A stretch of DNA of 64,000 bases from Isosphaeraceae bacterium EP7 (GTDB taxonomy: Bacteria > Planctomycetota > Planctomycetia > Isosphaerales > Isosphaeraceae). A program made the position numbers and the translations under genes. Each line of letters opens with the position of its first letter. The first letter of the stretch is position 1. The stretch covers positions 6,769,174 to 6,833,173 of the forward strand of contig CP151667.1 of the NCBI GenBank assembly GCA_038400315.1, given 5' to 3'. The notes under the pieces are model-generated. The model saw only the letters and a program-made list of their open reading frames with translations, did not search any database and was not told where the DNA came from. This document shows positions 50,738 to 59,351 of this stretch, piece by piece.

Positions 50738-52048
50738 CTAGGCTTTGACGCAATCGGCGCGGTCGAGCTCGGCTTCGCCAATCCGACGGATCTGGTGATT
50801 TCGTCTTCCCGGACTCATCGTGTTTTCCGTGAACGTGGCGGTGACCGCCAGGGCGACCAGGGTCGCGAGCAGCCAGAGGACGTGAGACGCGACCCCCTCG
50901 ACGATCGGGGCGAGGCGATTGTCCCAGCCGAAGGCCCGCTCGGCGAGCCATGCCGTGGCCGCGATCCCGGTGAGCGTGGCCCCGGCGATGCGGAACGGTC
51001 CGTAGACGCGCGAGCGGGCCAGCAGCACGAGCCACGGCATGGCCGCCAGGATGACCAGGAGCTGGACGGCCTCAATCCCGAGATTGAAGCCCAACACGCT
51101 CGAGACCATCGTCCAGGGATCGAAGCCGAAGCCGGTCAGGGTCGACGCGAACGCCAGGCCGTGAACCAGGCCGAAGCCGCCGGCGATGAAGACCTCGTGG
51201 CCCCGGAAGACCGGGAGCGAGGCATGGACGGCCGAAATCAGAATTGACAGCGCGATGGCCGACTCGACCAGATTCCCGGGCAGGTTCACCCATCCCAGCA
51301 CGCCTAACAAAAGCGTGATCGAGTGGCCGAGGGTGAACGCGGTCACGACCTTGACGATCCGCCGGAAGGCCGGCCTCCATCCGGCATAGCCGCCCCAACG
51401 CCCGCCCGACGCCACGAGCGGCGCGGGCAGGATCAACGCCAACAGGAACAGGAGGTGGTCGGTCCCCTCGGCGATGTGGCGGGCACCGAGGCAGAACATG
51501 GCGGCGAACCCCCGGAACCAACTGCCCCCGGAGCGGTCGATGACGAGCTCTGTGCTGGTGTCGCGCATCGAACCCAGGAGGACGGGTGCCTCACCCGTCA
51601 CGCCGTTGCGCCAGTCGCTGGCCACGGAGACCACCGCCGTGTGCGTGATCAGGTGGTGGAAGATCACGTCGTAGCGGAATGTCAGCCGATCCACGGGCGC
51701 GCCGGGCGGCGGCGTCATCGATAACAGCACCCGAACATCGGGGTTCTGCTCGGCGACCGGGGTCACCTTGCGAACCGTCACGGTCCAGGGCCTGCCGTCG
51801 GGAGCATACGGGCGGACATGGGCGAGGACGTAATCCTCGAGGGCCGCCCCGTATTGCCGCACCATTTCGACGGCATCCGGAGGCAGCGGCTTCTCCCATC
51901 CCACGCCCAACTCGCCGATCGGTAGCGTCAAATCGGCGTCCATTCCCGTGCGATGGAGGCGGAGCACGATCGCCGAGTTGGGCATGGGATGGCCCCACGC
52001 GGGGGCCGCCGCCATCAGGAGGATGAGGATCGGGAGCAGACGTCGCAT
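50738..52048 (-). CDS. HupE/UreJ-type membrane protein with N-terminal domain
   Basis: 436 residues. Signal peptide (LLPILILLMAAAPAWG), then an extracytoplasmic beta-domain of about 150 residues (DADLTLPIGELGVGWEK, RLTFRYDVIFHHLITH), and a C-terminal HupE/UreJ_2 membrane region with at least six helices and the motif ARHIAEGTDHLLFLLAL, whose His/Asp/Glu can bind metal. The family is linked to nickel or other metal uptake, or to hydrogenase and urease loci, but neither enzyme is seen here. It starts 7 bases after the DUF3500 stop, with GAGG before the ATG, so the two are one operon. Confidence 0.9.
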   Translation of the reverse strand: MRRLLPILILLMAAAPAWGHPMPNSAIVLRLHRTGMDADLTLPIGELGVGWEKPLPPDAVEMVRQYGAALEDYVLAHVRPYAPDGRPWTVTVRKVTPVAEQNPDVRVLLSMTPPPGAPVDRLTFRYDVIFHHLITHTAVVSVASDWRNGVTGEAPVLLGSMRDTSTELVIDRSGGSWFRGFAAMFCLGARHIAEGTDHLLFLLALILPAPLVASGGRWGGYAGWRPAFRRIVKVVTAFTLGHSITLLLGVLGWVNLPGNLVESAIALSILISAVHASLPVFRGHEVFIAGGFGLVHGLAFASTLTGFGFDPWTMVSSVLGFNLGIEAVQLLVILAAMPWLVLLARSRVYGPFRIAGATLTGIAATAWLAERAFGWDNRLAPIVEGVASHVLWLLATLVALAVTATFTENTMSPGRRNHQIRRIGEAELDRADCVKA

Positions 52049-52055
52049 GAGCGCC

Positions 52056-53195
52056 TCAGAAGGAAAATTCGGCGCCGTAGTCGGTCAACCGGTCCCGCCA
52101 GATCGTGTGGTAATGGTCGCTACCCTGCGTGGCGAACTCAATCCAGACGCGCGGCCCGTCGAGTCGCACGTAGTCTCCACGCTCGCCCACGTCCGTCGTG
52201 CCCGAGTAGGCCAAGTTGACCTTGTCGAGTTCGGCCTCGTAGAGCTTCTGGTATTCGACGCCCTGGGGGCTGTCGCCCGTCCAGGCCGCGATCGCCTTCC
52301 GCACGAAATCCTTCGAGGTCTCGGAAAGCTCGGAGACCGGCACTCCCTCGCTCTTGGCGGGGAACTTGCCGTCCTTGCCCGGGCCGACGTAGACGTCATT
52401 GAAACGCGCGTCGAGCTTGGCCCGCTTCGATTGCTCGGGCGTGAGGGAAATCAGCAAGCCGTGCAGGGAGTCGCGCATCGGGGCGAGCGGGTCGTGCGTC
52501 TTGCCCTGGTCGTCCTTCCACACCGTCGGCTGTGCGGCGACGTGGTAAGGAGTCGCGGCTCCGGTCGTCCCCTTGTAATAGATGTTAATGGCGAGGTGGT
52601 GCCCGCCCAATTGCAGGATCCAGGGCTTCGTCTTCGACGGCTTGCCCAGGAAGGCGATCATATAATTCGCCGAGCCGAACATCGCCCCGCCGCCACCCGG
52701 GCCTCCGCCCTTCTTCTTGGCAGGATCGCCGCCCTTCTTCTGGGCCGGGCCACCCGGTCCGCCGGGTCCTCGGCCGCCACCCCCTTTGGCGAAGACGTCA
52801 TCGGCCGCGCGGACTTCCTGGTATCGCGAGAAACCCTCGTCGCCCAGGGCGACCCTGGCGACTTTCAGCGCCGCCTCGACCTGCTCAGGCTTAAGGTCGC
52901 GGTAGAAGACGCCATTGCGGACGTTGGACCCACCAGGAAAGTTCGTCCACCGGACGGCGAGCGACGACTTGAGCACGATCTCGGCGGTCGCACGCTGCTC
53001 GTCCGAGAGCGTGGCCAGGAAAGCGTCCGCGGCCTCGACGACGTCGGCGACCTTCGGCGAGGCCAGCAGGTCCGGGGCGGGCGCCGGGGCCTGGGCAGCA
53101 GCCTGGGGAGCGACCGAACTGAAGTTGACCGCGATCAAGCCGAGCGACAACGCGATGCCGACGGCGGTCAGGGTGAGAAAGGCCGGTCGATTCAT
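52056..53195 (-). CDS. DUF3500 secreted protein (copy 3), with HupE
   Basis: 379 residues from ATG 53195 (GGAGA upstream), with an exported N-terminus (RPAFLTLTAVGIALSLGLIA). DUF3500 features: RNGVFYRDLKPEQVEAAL, ILQLGGHHLAINIYYKG, and the C-terminal DHYHTIWRDRLTDYGAEF. A Gly/Pro/Lys linker (GGGGRGPGGPGGPAQKKGG) inserted at about 155-185 is absent from the other two copies. Its tight operon with a HupE/UreJ membrane protein is a functional hint, since HupE proteins handle metals and DUF3500 has conserved paired His. Confidence 0.88.
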   Translation of the reverse strand: MNRPAFLTLTAVGIALSLGLIAVNFSSVAPQAAAQAPAPAPDLLASPKVADVVEAADAFLATLSDEQRATAEIVLKSSLAVRWTNFPGGSNVRNGVFYRDLKPEQVEAALKVARVALGDEGFSRYQEVRAADDVFAKGGGGRGPGGPGGPAQKKGGDPAKKKGGGPGGGGAMFGSANYMIAFLGKPSKTKPWILQLGGHHLAINIYYKGTTGAATPYHVAAQPTVWKDDQGKTHDPLAPMRDSLHGLLISLTPEQSKRAKLDARFNDVYVGPGKDGKFPAKSEGVPVSELSETSKDFVRKAIAAWTGDSPQGVEYQKLYEAELDKVNLAYSGTTDVGERGDYVRLDGPRVWIEFATQGSDHYHTIWRDRLTDYGAEFSF

Positions 53196-53865
53196 GCGTT
53201 TCTCCGATTCGATGCAATGCAAGCTGCTCGCCTAAGCCACTGCGGCAAACATTACCGTGGCTGACTTGCCAACCTACAGTTCTTAACGACAGGAGCGTCT
53301 GCAAGAAGACGGCCAAACCCGAAAATTCCATGCTCCATCGGCTCGATCGGTTGCCGCAAAGCTCGCATTCGATTGCAAGGGGGCGAGGAGGTCGCCGATC
53401 TTGACGCCATTCTCAGCTCAGGCCCCCTTCTCGGCCGCCGAGATCGTCCCGCCTTGATTCCGGATGGAACGGGCCGTTTCCGGGGAGAAGCTCGGCAAGG
53501 CCCGGCGACAACCCTCGAAACGACTGCCGCTTCGCCCTTGCCGTCGAAGTAGACACTTGCTGCTATCTTCACGCCCCTCTGCTGGCCTGGGGTGCTTACC
53601 CCGAGCTTACCAGGGACGTCTGGGCTCCCGAATTTCAGCGCCGCGAAGCTTGTCGCGACTTCGGTCTGAGCACGAGGCCTATGCCCATCAGCCCTGACGG
53701 TTGGGAGGATGTGGCTTGAGGGCTTGAAACCATTCTCGCATGTTCCCATGGATTGCCCTTGACTTCGCGAGACATAGGATCAATTCTCTTCACACAATCT
53801 TCACGAAAGACGCCTCGCGATTCTGCGTCGGCGGCCTTCCAAAACATCTGCGTGGGGTGAATCTG
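53196..53865. other. Long gap with no convincing gene
   Basis: 670 bp. An open minus-strand frame (53252-53749) gives a 165-residue Ser/Pro/Arg-rich product with no family look and no ribosome site, so I do not call it. A TTGACT hexamer at 53759-53764 could be part of a plus-strand promoter for the DUF1559 gene, but the matching -10 is weak. The GC content falls locally (53770-53850). The gap may hold decayed coding sequence, though I cannot name a source. Confidence 0.35.
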
Positions 53866-54921
53866 ATGCGGCGACGTCATCGTCGAGGGGCGTTCACGCT
53901 CATCGAGCTGCTCGTGGTGATCTCGATCATCGCGGTCCTGATCGCGCTCCTCCTGCCCGCGGTGCAAAGCGCCCGCGAGGCGGCCAGGCGCATCCAGTGC
54001 ACCAATAATCTTAAGCAGCTCGGCCTGTCGCTGCATAACTACATCGACTCGTTCGGCAGCCTGCCTTACGCCGGCGGCTTCTACGTCAACACCAATGCGA
54101 CGACCCAGCACAAGGGCTGGGGCTGGATCCCCTCGATCCTGCCTCAGATGGAGCAGAGCAACCTATACAACGCGATCAACTTCTCCGACAGCGAGGAGTG
54201 TATCGGGATGTCGACGGTGCGGCGAACGAGCATCGCGGCCTTCTTCTGCCCTTCGGACTCGTCGCCCACGCTGCAGAATGACCGGACCCTGCCGGGCGTT
54301 CCGTGCGCCGGCGGGCCGACAACGTCGGATGGCGTGGTGGCCGGTCAGTACATCGCGACCGTCACGCATTACGTGGGCAGCTACGGCGACGGCTATAACA
54401 ACGGCCCGACCGACGCCTACGCCGCCGCGGGCTCGGGCCTGCGTTACGGGTGCGGCGGCTGCAACGCCTCGGGGAGCAACGTGGAGACGCCCGCGGCCGA
54501 CTGCCCGACGCCGACGGGCGCTTATGGCTCGGGGCCCAACCATCGCGGCCTGTTCGACTACACCAGCCGATCGGGCGCGGTGACGCTCTCGGGCATCACC
54601 GACGGAACCAGCAACACGATCATGACGGGGCACACCGTCACGATCGCGCGATCGAACAGCCTGGTCTGGTTCTCCAGCACCGGGACGACCCACGGCACCT
54701 CGCTGCCCATCAACTGGATCCTCCAGCAATCGATGCGCAAGGGCTCGTGGTACGGGTCGAGCTGGATGGGCCGCGGCTTCGCCAGCATGCATCCCGGTGG
54801 CACCAACGTCGGCATGGGCGACGGCTCGGTCCGGTTCGTCAAGGACACGATCAGCCAGCGGACCTTCAACGCGCTCGGCAGCCGGGCCGGCGGCGAGGTC
54901 ATCTCGGCCGATTCCTTCTGA
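53866..54921 (+). CDS. DUF1559 prepilin-like protein
   Basis: 351 residues from ATG 53866 with GGGGTG upstream; codons before it in the same frame do not look coding. [19 protein letters not shown] has an extra Ala after the Gly of the prepilin signal (RGAFTLIE), a small variation from RGFTLIE in the other copies. [17 protein letters not shown] and LKQLGLSLHNYI follow. A Gly/Cys-rich segment (GLRYGCGGCNASGSN) lies in the middle. The C-terminus has DGSVRFVKDTIS and GGEVISADSF. It is followed after 34 bp by its lipoprotein partner. Confidence 0.93.
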   Translation: MRRRHRRGAFTLIELLVVISIIAVLIALLLPAVQSAREAARRIQCTNNLKQLGLSLHNYIDSFGSLPYAGGFYVNTNATTQHKGWGWIPSILPQMEQSNLYNAINFSDSEECIGMSTVRRTSIAAFFCPSDSSPTLQNDRTLPGVPCAGGPTTSDGVVAGQYIATVTHYVGSYGDGYNNGPTDAYAAAGSGLRYGCGGCNASGSNVETPAADCPTPTGAYGSGPNHRGLFDYTSRSGAVTLSGITDGTSNTIMTGHTVTIARSNSLVWFSSTGTTHGTSLPINWILQQSMRKGSWYGSSWMGRGFASMHPGGTNVGMGDGSVRFVKDTISQRTFNALGSRAGGEVISADSF

Positions 54922-54955
54922 ACCGTCCCAGGCAAGACGCGGGAGGCGTAACGCC

Positions 54956-55402
54956 ATGCCAGGCTCATTGCGAATCGCCCTGTCACTCTCGTTGGCCTTG
55001 CTCGGCACGGTCGGCTGCGGCAGCAACCACGGCTGCGTGCCGGTCGGCGGCACGGTGACGTACAAGGGCAAGCCCGTCGCCGAGGGAGAGGTCTCGTTCG
55101 TCCCCGTCGAGGGGGACGGCCGCACCGGGCGCGGGGAGATCAGCAGCGCGGGCGTCTATCAGCTGACCTCGTTCGACCCGGGCGACGGCGTCGTCCCCGG
55201 CAAGTACAAGGTCTCCGTCGTCTCGCGCGGGCCCGACAAGCCCATCCCGGCCAAGAAGAAGGGCCGGATGATGGAGGAAGATATGCAGGGGAGCGGCGAC
55301 CCGCTAATCCCTGCCAAGTACTTCATGCCCGAGACTTCGGGCCTCGAGCGCGAGGTCGAGGCCGCCAAGACGAATACCTTCAACTTCGAACTGACCGACT
55401 GA
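54956..55402 (+). CDS. Transthyretin-like planctomycete lipoprotein
   Basis: 148 residues from ATG 54956 with GGGAGG upstream. Lipobox LLGTVGCGS. Beta-sandwich pattern: PVGGTVTYKGKPVAEGEVSF, then AGVYQLTSFDPGDGVVPGKY, then a basic insert (PAKKKGRMMEEDMQGSG), ending TNTFNFELTD. Same fold class as the lipoprotein at 34849-35289 and likewise paired with a DUF1559 gene, which here lies upstream in the same operon. Function unknown. Confidence 0.88.
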   Translation: MPGSLRIALSLSLALLGTVGCGSNHGCVPVGGTVTYKGKPVAEGEVSFVPVEGDGRTGRGEISSAGVYQLTSFDPGDGVVPGKYKVSVVSRGPDKPIPAKKKGRMMEEDMQGSGDPLIPAKYFMPETSGLEREVEAAKTNTFNFELTD

Positions 55403-55510
55403 CGGCTACCCGGGCAGGTCTAACCGGTTGATGTTCATGCGAACGGCCCGCGTCCCTGACCTTTTCGGGTCGAGACGCGGGCCGTCCGCGTTCGTCATTG
55501 CACCCCGGAT

Positions 55511-55555
55511 CTCAGGCGCCGGCGCCCAGTCGGCCGATGACCTCGCGGGGGACGG
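55511..55555. repeat. Distal 45-bp copy of the leuA 3' end
   Basis: CTCAGGCGCCGGCGCCC, one variable base, then GTCGGCCGATGACCTCG and CGGGGGACGG match 57278-57322 in the same orientation with a single mismatch over 45 bases. It encodes the same tail, VPREVIGR-x-GAGA plus stop, on the minus strand. Together the two copies bracket about 1.7 kb. Confidence 0.85.
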
Positions 55556-55694
55556 GCGGACGGCCTTCGGCGATGAGTCTCTCGCGAAGCTCGGCCAGTT
55601 CTGGGTGGTTCATGCCGAGCACGTCAAAACAGGTGACCCGCCCGACGGCGGTGCGGCCGACCAGGATAGGGCCTCGCCAAGAAAGATACTGTCC
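55512..55694 (-). pseudogene. Chimeric gene remnant ending in the leuA tail
   Basis: On the minus strand, 60 codons are open between an in-frame TGA (55695-55697) and a TGA at 55512, with no start in good context. The first 47 codons read like the C-terminus of a planctomycete protein (YLSWRGPILVGRTAVGRVT, then NHPELAELRERLIAEG) and the last 13 are the LeuA tail VPREVIGRLGAGA. The join of two unrelated endings suggests recombination at the leuA 3' end. A short real gene starting at the internal ATG (of MNHPELAEL) is possible but unlikely. Confidence 0.55.
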
Positions 55695-56061
55695 TCAATT
55701 GTGCCGTCGAGGTTTAAAGAGTTAGGCGAGCATTTTCGCGGACGGGTCGGTCCCAGCAATGGTCGGGCGTTGATGGCTGTTGCAGAAGACGCAAACAGAC
55801 GACACCCGAAGTTCCGCCTTGTCGATCTTCCGAGCCGCTCGCGATGATCGGTATCATAGGCTCGCGTTTCACTCGTTCCACGTGCCCACATGCGGCAACC
55901 TGGAGTGGCGTCGGCCGGTCCTGCGCCCGTCAGGGATCCGACCGAATGGCCCGGCTAGTGAGCGTCGGAGATGAGCACGGGTGGCCCGCCGGAGCCGTGG
56001 CACTTCGCATGCAAACAAAGCGATCCAAAAATATCAACAAGATAGGGCGAGGGGGAACCAT
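55695..56061. other. AT-richer gap inside the bracketed segment
   Basis: 367 bp of lower GC than the rest of the window (for example GGTTTAAAGAGTTAGG and AAAATATCAACAAGATAGGG). Small frames exist on both strands, none with a ribosome site or a family look. The only functional signal is GAGGGGG at 56049-56055, the ribosome site of the next gene. Confidence 0.35.
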
Positions 56062-57102
56062 GTGAGTCACGGCGATGCCAGGGAACGACTCGAAGGACTG
56101 ATCGCCTCGTCGGGCGACGCGGTCGCCTCGCTCACGCCACACGCGGGCCTTGAGTTGATCCTTCGCTTCTACGGCGATGACCCCACCGACGAGAGCCTAT
56201 ACTGCGTCTGGACCAACGTCTCCCGCCACGGGGGGGAGGAGTTGGGGTTCGAATTCCGATGGTGTTGCTCGCACTCCGGTGACTCCCAGGGCGCCGCAAC
56301 GTCCGATTTTACCCTTCTCTTCAAGATCGGTCCGCCGGCCATTGCCGGCGACTTCCACGGGATGATGGCGTGGTGCAGCGGACCTGAAGAGATCGCGACC
56401 TTCCGCTCGACCATCGAGGCATGCGATGCCTTCGAAGCGTGGGGGCACTCGCCGGCAGCGGAGGTCCTGCTCCTCTGGGATGACATCCGTACGTCGGCAC
56501 ACGCCTTATTCGACTGCTGGGGAGTTCGGGACCCCTCGCGCCCCGTCGTGAGCATGACTGAGGAGCAATGGTTACGGTCCGATGACGTCTCGTTGATGCT
56601 GAAATGGTTCCGCCAGAAGTGGAGCGGCGAGGAGGCCGACCTGGACCGGATTTTGCAGCGTTATTGCCTGGCCTGCTGCCGGAGGATCTGGCGCCTCCTG
56701 CCCCAAGAGGCGAGCCGGGCGGGCGTCGAGGTCGCGGAACGGTTTGTCGACGGCTTGGCGACGCGAGCCGAACTCGGGCAGGCGGAATGGCTGGCCGAAG
56801 GTGCGGCCTTCAAAATCGACCAAGCTTTGGAACCCGAGTTGATTGCGCTTTGGTGCAACGAAGTCTCGCGGATTCCCCCCGATGACCTTGGAGCAATGAT
56901 CCACTCGCCGAGGCCAGAAGACGACCTGTCGCCACACCGCTTGCTGAAGCATGCGGCCTACTTCGCCGATATGGCGATGTGCTACCCCGGCATCAAGCCG
57001 AAGGAGTCCATCGAGAGATACAGGCTCTTCTTGCCCGCACCGCTCCTTCGAGAAGTCGTCGGCAATCCATTCCGATCGAAGCCGGATCGTCCACGGGAAT
57101 AG
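56062..57102 (+). CDS. Planctomycete hypothetical (ACCRRIW-type motif)
   Basis: 346 residues from a GTG at 56062; GAGGGGG lies 6 bases upstream and decides the start over the in-frame GTG at 55981. The N-terminal part (LELILRFYGDDPTDESLYCV) is unassigned. The C-terminal part, MTEEQWLRSDDVSLMLKWFR, then YCLACCRRIWRLLPQEASRA and LLREVVGNPFRSKPDR, matches a pattern I know from many Gemmata- and Isosphaera-type proteins (MTExEWL.., CACCRRIW, RDIFGNPFRPV). Those are often linked to expanded lineage-specific families. It sits inside the segment bracketed by the leuA repeats. Confidence 0.72.
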   Translation: MSHGDARERLEGLIASSGDAVASLTPHAGLELILRFYGDDPTDESLYCVWTNVSRHGGEELGFEFRWCCSHSGDSQGAATSDFTLLFKIGPPAIAGDFHGMMAWCSGPEEIATFRSTIEACDAFEAWGHSPAAEVLLLWDDIRTSAHALFDCWGVRDPSRPVVSMTEEQWLRSDDVSLMLKWFRQKWSGEEADLDRILQRYCLACCRRIWRLLPQEASRAGVEVAERFVDGLATRAELGQAEWLAEGAAFKIDQALEPELIALWCNEVSRIPPDDLGAMIHSPRPEDDLSPHRLLKHAAYFADMAMCYPGIKPKESIERYRLFLPAPLLREVVGNPFRSKPDRPRE

Positions 57103-57278
57103 GGTGACCGGGCGAGGTGGAGCCGTTGTGAGGACTCCGATTTCGCCACGATCCTGGCCGGCTCGGAATCGCCGGGGCCCGTCGATCCCGGCCGACGCGA
57201 GCGGTTCTCGATCGACTGGATGCGACCAGCAACCGAGAACCGCTCTCACACATCGGCAAGCTCGATCGAGCCCCTGCC

Positions 57279-58853
<1,575 letters not shown>

Positions 58854-58939
58854 CGTCCGAATCTCCCATTTGGCTGCTGCTCTTGGGCATCGCCAACAGC
58901 GGGCTCTCGCCGCGCCGCCGCGTTGCCGCTCCCTGGAAA

Positions 58940-58990
58940 TGCGAAGAAGCCCCGAGGACCACGCCTTGGGGCGGGTCTCGGGGCTTCGCA
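58940..58990 (-). terminator. leuA attenuator hairpin
   Basis: On the minus strand TGCG, AAGCCCCGAG and ACC pair with GGT, CTCGGGGCTT and CGCA, giving a 10-bp perfect core with 3-4-bp extensions past small bulges. A pyrimidine-rich CTTCGCATTTCC follows. It sits between the leader peptide stop (59025) and the leuA ATG (58853), where a leu attenuator would be. The U-run is imperfect, so termination strength is uncertain. Confidence 0.65.
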
Positions 58991-59024
58991 TCTCGTCGAG
59001 CCGATTAGCGGCCGCGTGCGAACC

Positions 59025-59096
59025 CTAAGACCAGGCCCGGCCAAGGAGGCCGAGGGTCGACCGAAGTCGAAGGTCGAGGGATCGCAGGTCGGTCAT
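59025..59096 (-). CDS. Leucine-rich leader peptide of leuA
   Basis: A 23-codon frame, ATG 59096 to TAG 59025, in which 7 of 23 residues are Leu (positions 4, 7, 9, 11, 15, 17 and 18), including a Leu-Gly-Leu-Leu run just before the end. Leu codons used are CTG, CTC and CTT. AAGGGG lies 12 bases before the ATG. With a promoter upstream and a terminator-type hairpin downstream, this is the classic arrangement for ribosome-mediated attenuation: low charged tRNA-Leu would stall the ribosome here and change folding ahead of leuA. Confidence 0.7.
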   Translation of the reverse strand: MTDLRSLDLRLRSTLGLLGRAWS

Positions 59097-59180
59097 CGCT
59101 GAAATCGGCCCCTTGGCTCGGAATGTCCGCGCTTCGAAGGCCGCGCCGCCCCACGATCGGGGGACGCAGCCGCTCGTTAG

Positions 59181-59210
59181 ATGATAGACCGCCATCCGGG
59201 GTTCGGTCAA
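59181..59210 (-). promoter_or_regulatory. Sigma-70-type promoter for the leuA leader
   Basis: Read on the minus strand: TTGACC (59205-59210), 18 bases, TATCAT (59181-59186). The predicted start near 59174 would place about 78 nt before the leader ATG. Confidence 0.6.
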
Positions 59211-59314
59211 TCCGACGGATTTCCCCCGGCCCTCATCCAAGATTGGCAAGCCCGGGGCGAATTTCCGGTCAGCCGATGCTTGACGTGTCAGATGATTTGT
59301 CTTACCTTCCTTTC

Positions 59315-59327
59315 AGACATTCTGTCT
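59315..59327. promoter_or_regulatory. Palindrome before the BlaR1-like gene
   Basis: AGACA-TTC-TGTCT, a perfect inverted repeat 24 bases before the M56 gene's ATG. A related half-site pair (TGTCAGATGATTTGTCTTA) lies just upstream. BlaI/MecI-type repressors bind short dyads of this kind ahead of blaR1-like genes, so it may be an operator. No BlaI gene is adjacent. Confidence 0.4.
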
Positions 59328-59351
59328 ATCGTCGTGCGACGGGAGCTGGCC

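Noticed and set aside
53252-53749. A 165-codon minus-strand frame in the long gap
   Set aside because: Ser/Pro/Arg-rich, no ribosome site, no recognisable motif and no consistent codon bias.
55428-55847. A 139-codon plus-strand frame after the lipoprotein gene
   Set aside because: It runs over the leuA-tail repeat and the remnant on the opposite strand; the product shows no family and no ribosome site precedes it.
57103-57277. A possible terminator for leuA
   Set aside because: Some short inverted repeats can be drawn but none has a clean stem with a U-tract on the minus strand.
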